From assembly GCA_002364005.1 (NCBI GenBank), contig DEXG01000012.1:1-21766 (forward strand): DNA of 21,766 nucleotides, written 5' to 3'. Below, in pieces: positions 16,476 through 21,766 of this stretch. The notes under the pieces are model-generated. The model saw only the letters and a program-made list of their open reading frames with translations. It made no database searches and was not told the origin of the DNA. The first letter of the stretch is position 1, and every line of letters begins with the position of its first letter. The stretch comes from Phycisphaerales bacterium UBA3190. Lineage in GTDB: Bacteria; Planctomycetota; Phycisphaerae; Phycisphaerales; UBA1924. The position numbers and the translations under genes were made by a program.

Positions 16476-16963
16476 GCCAGCGACGCCAGTTCGCGTGTCA
16501 GGGTCTGGATGAATCGGGTGTCCGCGTCGGTGCTCCACGCGCTAAACAGGACCTCGGACCGGATCTCCAGGAGATAGCCACGCTCTGAGCCCATCTGGGT
16601 ATGGAACTGCTCGGGTGCCCGGACGAAACGCCAGTCATCCCCGCCGAGCCCCAGCGACCGGACGCGATCCCAGATCGCATCAAGCTCCGCGCCATCCAAT
16701 CGGCGTGTGATCGGGGGGTAGGTGAGCCCGCCGGAGCCCTCGCCGAACGACGCCCGCAGGGTGCCGTCGGGCTCGATGATGTACCGGGCCGAGCGTGATT
16801 CGGTCGCCTGCGCATCCGAGTCCCCGAACACGACGATCCCCAGCGTGAAATCGCTCGGTCGCTGCTCGGGCAGGGCGATCGATTCGCGTTCCTGCGTTGT
16901 CGTACAGGAAACCAGAAGGACGCCCAGCAGCATCAACACGCAGGTTCGGATCGTGTGCATCAT
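16460..16963 (-). CDS. Hypothetical lipoprotein, 167 residues
   Basis: A small predicted lipoprotein: charged MMHTIRT start, hydrophobic core, and a lipobox LVSC with the lipidated Cys20, followed by TTTQERES. The remaining 147 residues are a soluble domain with TLGIVVFGDSDAQ, ARYIIEPDGTLRAS, a Gly-rich turn, RLDGAELDAIWDRVRSLGL (a helix resembling those in small hypothetical lipoproteins that compare a measured value to a threshold) and a final helix ELASLAWVTD. I know no function. Two tandem ATGs (16963 and 16960) are possible starts; there is no ribosome binding site, and a -10-like TAGACT ends six bases before the first ATG. It opens the four-gene minus-strand cluster and overlaps the next gene by 16 bases. 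Confidence 0.8.
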   Translation of the reverse strand: MMHTIRTCVLMLLGVLLVSCTTTQERESIALPEQRPSDFTLGIVVFGDSDAQATESRSARYIIEPDGTLRASFGEGSGGLTYPPITRRLDGAELDAIWDRVRSLGLGGDDWRFVRAPEQFHTQMGSERGYLLEIRSEVLFSAWSTDADTRFIQTLTRELASLAWVTD

Positions 16964-16969
16964 CTATAG

Positions 16970-17012
16970 AGTCTATCAGGTGCCGCACTTACGGGCATCA
17001 CCCGGCTATCCT
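16970..17012. promoter_or_regulatory. Compact divergent promoter region, lipoprotein cluster / pheT
   Basis: Only 57 bases separate the two start codons. For the minus strand, TAGACT (16970-16975) lies six bases before the lipoprotein ATG. For the plus strand, TATCCT (17007-17012) lies eight bases before the pheT ATG. Neither has a convincing -35 or a ribosome binding site, so both messages may be leaderless or nearly so. The two promoters would share the intervening 31 bases. Confidence 0.35.
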
Positions 17013-17020
17013 TTGCTCCC

Positions 17021-19132
17021 ATGGATATTTCACTGCGTTGGCTCAATCAGTACCTCACCCCCGGCGATGTGACGGCCGATCAGGTCGATCACATCATGAC
17101 CCAGGCGGGCATGCCCATCGAAGAGCACAAGCCCGGGCTCAACGGGGACACGATCCTCGATGTCGAGGTCACCAGCAACCGGGGCGATTGCCTCGGGCAT
17201 GTGGGCATCGCGCGAGAGATCGCGGCCGCCCGCTATGCCGACAAGCCACGCACGCTCACGCTGCCCAAAGTCGAGCAATCGCCCCTCGGGGCGCCCATCG
17301 GCGATGAGCTGACCCTCGAGAACCGGGTCCCCGATCGCTGCCCCCTCTTCACCGCCCGCCTGATCCGGAATGTGAAGATCGGCCCGTCTCCCGACTGGCT
17401 GCGTGAGGCGCTCGAATCATTCGGGCAGAAATCGATCAACAATGTCGTCGATGTCACCAACTACATCACGCTCGAGCTGGGCAACCCGTGCCATGTGTTC
17501 GACTACGACAAGCTCGCGGGCCACACGCTGATCGTGCGTGAAGCAAGCGAGGGCGAGAAGGTCAACACCCTCTACGCCGGTGAGCACAAGCTGCGCCCCA
17601 GCGATCTGGTCGTCGCCGACGAAAACGGCCCCCAATCACTGGCGGGCATCATCGGCGGGCACGACTCGCAGGTCGACGACAGCACCACCACCGTCGTCTT
17701 CGAGATGGCGACCTGGGACACGGTCAGCGTCCGCAACACCGGGCGTCGCCTGCAGATCCGCACCGACGCGGCCTTCCGCTTCGAACGGGGCATCGACCCG
17801 CGCACCATCGACTACGCCGCCCAGCGAGCCGCGGCCCTGATCTGCCAGGTCAGCGGCGGGCAGCTCGCCGAGGGTGTCCTCAGCGACGGTGCACCGCTGC
17901 CCAAGGACACCGCCATCGGGCTGCGCCCCGACCGCTGCAACCAGCTGCTGGGTGTCCATACCGAGCCACAGGAGATGGCCGACCTGCTCAATGCCCTCTC
18001 GTTCAAGACCACCATCGAAGACGACGGGCACCTGCGCTGCGTCATCCCGCCCCACCGCTCGCACGATGTGACACGCGAGATCGACCTGATCGAGGAAGTC
18101 GCCCGCGCCCGGTCGCTGGCGGTCATCCCCGTGCAGGAGACGCTGCCCGTGCGGGCGCGTGAGCCGCAGACCAGCGAACGGGCCATGAGCACCATCGCCC
18201 GCGCCCTCACCGGGCTGGGCTTCTACGAAACCATCACCTTCTCGTTCACCTCACCCAAGAAGGGCGAGCTGTTCAAGCGTGAGGGCACCGACCTCGTCTG
18301 CGTCGACGACGATCGACGCAAGGCCGAGCCCACCCTGCGCCCGAGCGTGCTGCTGGGGCTGCTCTCGACCCGCCACGCCAACCAGAGCGCCCGCGTGAGC
18401 ACACCCGGGGGCGTCCGCCTCTACGAGGTTGCCCAGTCCTTCGCCCAGAAGGCCGGCACCCGAGAAACCGACGAATACCGCGCCCTGGCCATGCTCGTCG
18501 ATGTCCCCTTCGAGGGCAAGAAGCCCAAACACGACGACCTCCAGCACGCACTGCGTGTCATGCGAGGCAGCATCGACACCATCGCCAAGTCCGTCTTCGG
18601 CCCGACCGCCAGAACCGTCATCGAGCCCGCAAAGCCCGAGCATCAGGGATACGACGCCAACGCGTACGCCAGGGTCAGCATCGAATGCGACGGCCAGACC
18701 ACCCAGATCGGTGGCTACGGGCTGATCTCCGACGCGGCACGCAAGGCGCACGACCTCGACAACCCGCTGGTTGGGGCGGAGCTGCAGATCCAGCCGCTGA
18801 TCGACGCGTACCCGCCCCGATCCGATGCCCAGATGCTCCCGCAGTTCCCGGGCATCGACCGCGACCTGTCGCTGATCGTCCCCGAACCGACCAGCTGGGC
18901 CCAGATCGAGCAGATGGCCCAGGGGCTCAATCTCGATCGCTGCGTGGGTTGGGAGATGGTCGATATCTTCCGAGGCAAGCAGCTGGGCGAGGGCAAGAAA
19001 TCGGTCACGCTGCGATTGCACTTCCGAGATTCGGATCGCACACTGCGTCACGAAGAAGTCGACCCGCAGGTCGAACTGCTCGCTGAGCGGGCCAAATCGA
19101 CACTCGGGGCCGAGATCCGTACCGCCAGTTAA
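17021..19132 (+). CDS. pheT: Phenylalanine--tRNA ligase beta subunit, lacking the EMAP domain
   Basis: A 703-residue beta subunit of the (alpha beta)2 enzyme that charges tRNA-Phe. The N-terminus MDISLRWLNQYL matches family starts. It runs within about 40 residues directly into DVEVTSNRGDCLGHVGIARE (47-66), which in E. coli PheT lies after an OB-fold tRNA-binding (EMAP-like) domain of about 110 residues. That domain is absent, explaining the length of 703 rather than about 795. The B3/B4 editing module (about 105-275, with NNVVDVTNYITLELGNPCHVFDYDKL), the B5 domain (about 300-370), the core catalytic-like domain and the C-terminal FDX-ACB anticodon-binding domain (about 610-703, FPGIDRDLSL to LRHEEVDPQ) are all present. 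No pheS lies in the window, so the subunit genes are apparently not adjacent in the usual order. Confidence 0.96.
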   Translation: MDISLRWLNQYLTPGDVTADQVDHIMTQAGMPIEEHKPGLNGDTILDVEVTSNRGDCLGHVGIAREIAAARYADKPRTLTLPKVEQSPLGAPIGDELTLENRVPDRCPLFTARLIRNVKIGPSPDWLREALESFGQKSINNVVDVTNYITLELGNPCHVFDYDKLAGHTLIVREASEGEKVNTLYAGEHKLRPSDLVVADENGPQSLAGIIGGHDSQVDDSTTTVVFEMATWDTVSVRNTGRRLQIRTDAAFRFERGIDPRTIDYAAQRAAALICQVSGGQLAEGVLSDGAPLPKDTAIGLRPDRCNQLLGVHTEPQEMADLLNALSFKTTIEDDGHLRCVIPPHRSHDVTREIDLIEEVARARSLAVIPVQETLPVRAREPQTSERAMSTIARALTGLGFYETITFSFTSPKKGELFKREGTDLVCVDDDRRKAEPTLRPSVLLGLLSTRHANQSARVSTPGGVRLYEVAQSFAQKAGTRETDEYRALAMLVDVPFEGKKPKHDDLQHALRVMRGSIDTIAKSVFGPTARTVIEPAKPEHQGYDANAYARVSIECDGQTTQIGGYGLISDAARKAHDLDNPLVGAELQIQPLIDAYPPRSDAQMLPQFPGIDRDLSLIVPEPTSWAQIEQMAQGLNLDRCVGWEMVDIFRGKQLGEGKKSVTLRLHFRDSDRTLRHEEVDPQVELLAERAKSTLGAEIRTAS

Positions 19133-19427
19133 TCCGCATTGGGTGCGAACCGGCAGGCATCGACCATCGTTTTGATGTGAGAACAATCGAGCCCAGAGCA
19201 TGAAGCAAGCGTTTTCGTGAATGTTCAACGCGGTTTCGCTGCAAGATCGAAACATTTCGCTGCACACAAGGTATAGGATGTGCGGCCGCAAGCAGTCGCG
19301 CGTCGACCGGCTTGCACGGGTCTTGATCGGGGCAACACCACGCCCGATTGACAATCGACCCGCAAAGAAACAACCTGAAAGCTAGAATATACACACTCAA
19401 TGGAGTGCTGAAATCATGGAGGACAAC
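19133..19427 (+). other. Intergenic region upstream of ilvE, no gene seen
   Basis: This 295-base stretch is less GC-rich than the flanking genes and has no convincing ORF, RNA gene or terminator. It contains a 10-base direct repeat, TTTCGCTGCA, at 19234-19243 and 19255-19264 (21-base period, two helical turns), a perfect 13-base palindrome CGATTG-a-CAATCG (19345-19357), and possible -10 hexamers TAGAAT (19383-19388) and TATACA (19388-19393) with no good -35. These look like regulatory elements for ilvE, which is inference. Confidence 0.4.
19418..19422 (+). promoter_or_regulatory. Shine-Dalgarno site that decides the ilvE start
   Basis: GGAGG stands five bases before the ATG at 19428. It overlaps an earlier in-frame ATG at 19416, which has no site of its own. 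The start at 19428 (MASITSD) is therefore preferred. Confidence 0.7.
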
Positions 19428-20438
19428 ATGGCATCAATCACCAGCGATATCGGGAACCAGTCTGGAACGCTGCCCAAAGCAGCCCAGCCCGACGCCCCGA
19501 CCCAGGAACCAATGATCTGGGTCAACGGGCAGATGATGCCCAAGTCGCAGGCATCCGTCTCGGTCTTCGATCACGGGCTGCTCTACGGCGACGGGATCTT
19601 CGAGGGCATCCGGGTCTACAACGGCAAGATCTTCAAGCTCCAGCAGCACATGGATCGCCTCTACGAGTGTGCCGACAAGATCTTCCTCGATATCGGTGTC
19701 TCGCGCGAAGAGATGATCAAGATCCAGCGCCAGTGCGTGCAGGCCAACAACATCACCAACGGCTACATCCGCCTCGTGGTCACACGCGGCGAGGGCTCAC
19801 TCGGGCTCAACCCCTACCAGTGCCCCAAGGCCGGCGTGATCTGCATCGCCGACACCATCGCGCTCTTCAAGCCCGAGATGTACGAGAAGGGCATGCGTGT
19901 CGTGCTCGCCAACCGCCCCAAGACCCCGATCGAGTGCCTCGACCCGCGCGTCAAGACACTCAACTACCTTAACAACATCATGGCCAAGGTCGAAGCGATT
20001 CACCTGAGCAAGGAACTGGGCATCACCAAGCCCGAGGACCAGCTCCTCGAGGTCATCATGCTCAGCACCGACGGCAAGGTCAGCGAGGGCTCGGGCGACA
20101 ACATCTTCATCATCAAGGATGGCAAGGTCTTCACACCCCCGAGCGAAGTCGGGATCCTCGAAGGTATCACCCGTCGCTTCGTCAAGGATGAGCTGTGCCC
20201 CATGCTCGGGCTTGAGGTCGAAGAGAAGCTCTTCACCATCGATGAGGTCTACGACGCCGACGAGGTCTTCCTGACCGGTTCGGCCGCCGAGATGATCGCC
20301 GTGCGCGAGGTGCTCACCCACGACAACCTCAAGCACACCGGCACCCACACCATCAGCGAAGGCGAGGGACCGATCACCAACGCGCTCCGCACCAAGTTCC
20401 GCGAGATCGTCACTTCAGACGATGTGCCGGAAGATTGA
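19428..20438 (+). CDS. ilvE: Branched-chain amino acid aminotransferase (class IV)
   Basis: A 336-residue PLP enzyme of fold type IV that interconverts Leu/Ile/Val and their 2-oxo acids with 2-oxoglutarate/glutamate. Family marks are SVFDHGLLYGDGIFEGIRVY (45-64), the PLP Lys176 in DPRVKTLNYLNN, the Glu220 region KVSEGSGDNIFI (217-228) that contacts the pyridine nitrogen, GILEGITRRFV (242-252) and VFLTGSAAEM (280-289). An extra Ala/Pro/Gln-rich stretch of about 28 residues precedes the usual start of the domain (MIWVNGQM). The enzyme is cytoplasmic. D-amino-acid transaminase and aminodeoxychorismate lyase share the fold, but the overall pattern fits a BCAT best. It stands alone, with its own upstream region and a strong terminator behind it. 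Confidence 0.92.
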   Translation: MASITSDIGNQSGTLPKAAQPDAPTQEPMIWVNGQMMPKSQASVSVFDHGLLYGDGIFEGIRVYNGKIFKLQQHMDRLYECADKIFLDIGVSREEMIKIQRQCVQANNITNGYIRLVVTRGEGSLGLNPYQCPKAGVICIADTIALFKPEMYEKGMRVVLANRPKTPIECLDPRVKTLNYLNNIMAKVEAIHLSKELGITKPEDQLLEVIMLSTDGKVSEGSGDNIFIIKDGKVFTPPSEVGILEGITRRFVKDELCPMLGLEVEEKLFTIDEVYDADEVFLTGSAAEMIAVREVLTHDNLKHTGTHTISEGEGPITNALRTKFREIVTSDDVPED

Positions 20439-20468
20439 CACGGCGACCTTTTTTAAGTCGATTACCCC

Positions 20469-20499
20469 ACAACGCCCGCAACCAGCGGGCGTTGTTTTT
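20469..20499 (+). terminator. Rho-independent terminator of ilvE
   Basis: An 11-bp perfect stem, ACAACGCCCGC (20469-20479) with GCGGGCGTTGT (20485-20495), closes a five-base loop (aacca) and runs into TTTTT (20495-20499). It starts 31 bases after the ilvE stop codon and ends 12 bases before the next gene, so the downstream lipoprotein must have its own promoter. It is the only classical intrinsic terminator seen in the window. Confidence 0.92.
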
Positions 20500-20500
20500 C

Positions 20501-20506
20501 TATATT
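20501..20506 (+). promoter_or_regulatory. Possible -10 hexamer of the phosphatase-cytochrome gene
   Basis: TATATT lies between the ilvE terminator and the ATG at 20512, five bases before the start codon. The -35 would fall inside the terminator stem and does not match the consensus. As the terminator isolates this gene from ilvE, a promoter here is expected, and the spacing implies a leaderless message. Confidence 0.4.
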
Positions 20507-20511
20507 CAGGT

Positions 20512-21444
20512 ATGAAATACGCACCCATGATCGTTGTCTCCCTGCTCACACTCGCCGGCTGCGCCAGCTCGCAGCAGAGCAGCGCCAAGCAGGAGACCCA
20601 GCCCGCCCATGAGCAGCAGACGCACGAGGAACACGCTCTGCACAACCTGCACCAGCTCACCCCCGAGCTCTGGTCCGCCGGCGAGCCCGTGGGCGAGGAC
20701 GCGTACGCAGAACTCGCCAGTCTCGGGATCAAAACCGTCATCTCGGTCGACGGCGTCGCGCCCAACAAGGAACTGGCCGCGCAGCACGGCATCAGCATCG
20801 TCCACCTGCCCATCGGGTACGACGGCATCAGCGAGGACCGATCGGTCGAGCTGGCCCACGCCATCGCAACCATGCCACGACCGATCTTCGTCAACTGCCA
20901 CCACGGCAAGCACCGCGGCCCGGCCGCCCTGTGCGTCGGGGCCATCGGCAGCGGAGACATCAGCAACGAGCAGGCCAGCGCGTACATGACGCTCGCCAAG
21001 ACCTCACCCAAGTACAAGGGGCTCTGGGAAGCCGCCGAAGTCGCCCAGCCCCTGAGCGGGGCGGTGCTCTACGACGATTCGATCGAGCTGCCCGAAGAAG
21101 CGCAGATCGAGGACTTCATCGAGGCCATGGCCGAGGTGGATCGGCACTATGAGCACCTTCAGGACTGCGCTGACAACAACTTCAACGCCCCCGAAGACCA
21201 CCCCGACCTGGCGCCCATCTCACTGGCGGGCCAGATCCACAACCTGCTGCGAGGCATGGAAGACGACAAGGAAACCGCCGAGGGCGGGCCCGAGTTCTAC
21301 GACATGCTGATCGTCAGCCGCGACCGGGCATCGGAGCTTGAAACACGCCTCGAACACAACGACATCAAGGGTGCCTACGAATCACTCAAGCTGCTAACCG
21401 ATTCATGCAGCGACTGTCACACCAAGTATCGCAATAACTCATAA
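20512..21444 (+). CDS. Lipoprotein fusing a tyrosine-phosphatase-like domain to a cytochrome c'-like domain
   Basis: A 310-residue predicted lipoprotein. The signal sequence MKYAPMIVVSLLTLAGC ends in a lipobox (LAGC, Cys17), followed by a Gln/His/Glu-rich linker to about residue 50. Residues about 50-180 look like a dual-specificity/tyrosine phosphatase: LWSAGEP, then LGIKTVISVDG, a possible general acid Asp104, and the phosphate loop NCHHGKHRG with Cys129 and Arg135 (CX5R). Residues about 197-310 form four predicted helices ending in CSDCHTKYR, a single c-type haem site (Cys299, Cys302, His303) placed near the C-terminus as in class II cytochromes (cytochrome c'). The start at 20512 is chosen for the signal peptide; the frame stays open upstream through the terminator. 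A membrane-anchored periplasmic redox/phosphatase role is inference. I know no characterised protein with this pairing. Confidence 0.85.
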   Translation: MKYAPMIVVSLLTLAGCASSQQSSAKQETQPAHEQQTHEEHALHNLHQLTPELWSAGEPVGEDAYAELASLGIKTVISVDGVAPNKELAAQHGISIVHLPIGYDGISEDRSVELAHAIATMPRPIFVNCHHGKHRGPAALCVGAIGSGDISNEQASAYMTLAKTSPKYKGLWEAAEVAQPLSGAVLYDDSIELPEEAQIEDFIEAMAEVDRHYEHLQDCADNNFNAPEDHPDLAPISLAGQIHNLLRGMEDDKETAEGGPEFYDMLIVSRDRASELETRLEHNDIKGAYESLKLLTDSCSDCHTKYRNNS

Positions 21445-21448
21445 AGCT

Positions 21449-21544
21449 GGGTGCCATGCCTACGCCCCGACGAAGTCGGGGTTTAGGCATGATGGATGCG
21501 AGATGACTTTCGTCCTGCCGAAGCCGCGCGTAGGCAGGGCACCC
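21449..21544. repeat. Intergenic inverted repeat with two competing folds
   Basis: The outer arms 21449-21465 and 21528-21544 are complementary at 16 of 17 positions (GGGTGCC-a-TGCCTACGC against its partner). The left arm also takes part in a local hairpin: CATGCCTA (21455-21462) with TAGGCATG (21484-21491), continued by CCCCGAC (21465-21471), loop gaa, GTCGGGG (21475-21481). The two folds use the same bases and exclude each other. It begins four bases after the phosphatase-cytochrome stop codon. No T-run follows, so it is not a standard terminator. It resembles dispersed intergenic repeats, which needs a genome-wide search to confirm. Confidence 0.75.
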
Positions 21545-21568
21545 GGGTGTGTTCACCACGTCCTCCAT

Positions 21569-21737
21569 TGACTAGCCGCGAATGGAAATGAGCGGCCACG
21601 GGGGTTCTTCGTGAATCAGCCTTCGTGTTCATACCAACCGCTTTGGTCTATGGAACCGCCAGCGCCGTCGTGTGGGAATCTTGGTGTGTGGACTATGTGC
21701 GCAACCGTGGCCGCTCATTCCCATTCGCGGCTAGTCA
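21569..21737. repeat. 169-bp element with 33-bp terminal inverted repeats
   Basis: Arms 21569-21601 and 21705-21737 are inverted repeats with a single mismatch (position 21586). They enclose 103 bases without an ORF. Each arm is itself partly palindromic (GCCGC...GCGGC around GAATGGAAATGA), so each could fold alone as well as with its partner. The interior has a small hairpin, ACCAA...TTTGGT type. The architecture is that of a MITE-like non-autonomous element, a structured RNA or a cruciform. No flanking target-site duplication is clear. The remaining 29 bases to the window end show nothing further. Confidence 0.8.
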
Positions 21738-21766
21738 CCTATTGCCCATTGCCTACCGAAGGTCCG

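Noticed and set aside
20422..20511. Upstream extension of the phosphatase-cytochrome frame to 20422
   Set aside because: It overlaps the ilvE end and runs through the intrinsic terminator, and would bury the lipoprotein signal sequence.
21569..21737. Integron attC recombination site
   Set aside because: The arms are far more perfectly paired than in attC sites, and I see no RYYYAAC/GTTRRRY core sites at the ends.

Overview
The window looks like chromosomal DNA of a GC-rich Gram-negative bacterium, most likely a planctomycete (Phycisphaerae-like). This placement is inference. It rests on the high GC content, the scarcity of Shine-Dalgarno sequences, -10-like hexamers lying directly in front of several start codons, a multi-PA14 secreted protein, a phenylalanyl-tRNA synthetase beta subunit without its N-terminal EMAP/OB domain, and GC-rich hairpin repeats between genes. 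I see no rRNA, tRNA, CRISPR array, complete insertion sequence or prophage.

Layout. 1-553 is a compact unit: a DUF559 (Vsr/PD-(D/E)XK-like) endonuclease gene flanked by inverted copies of a double-hairpin, REP-like repeat. 554-965 is less GC-rich and holds at most one small minus-strand ORF. 966-2941 carries queD (6-carboxytetrahydropterin synthase) and an exported HtrA/DegP-type protease with two PDZ domains. 2951-7629 (minus) is a membrane fusion protein plus RND pump operon whose genes overlap by GTGA. 7762-8829 is a solitary D12-class adenine-N6 DNA methyltransferase. 8839-12312 (minus) is an exported protein made of seven tandem PA14-like modules. 12413-16963 (minus) is a close-packed four-gene cluster: lipoprotein, unknown protein, HscA-like Hsp70 and SLC13/DASS anion transporter. 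It is divergent from pheT (17021-19132) across only 57 bp. 19428-20438 is a branched-chain aminotransferase (ilvE), followed by the one textbook intrinsic terminator in the window. 20512-21444 encodes a lipoprotein that joins a tyrosine-phosphatase-like domain (CX5R) to a C-terminal cytochrome c'-like four-helix domain with a CXXCH haem site. 21445-21766 is non-coding and holds two strong inverted-repeat structures, one with 33-bp arms.

How the genes relate. Most are housekeeping or envelope functions: tRNA charging and modification, periplasmic protein quality control, efflux, ion and acid transport, amino-acid metabolism. The best candidates for undescribed biology are the phosphatase/cytochrome fusion lipoprotein, the repeat-flanked DUF559 unit, the lipoprotein-unknown-Hsp70-transporter cluster, and the two structured repeats at the right end.
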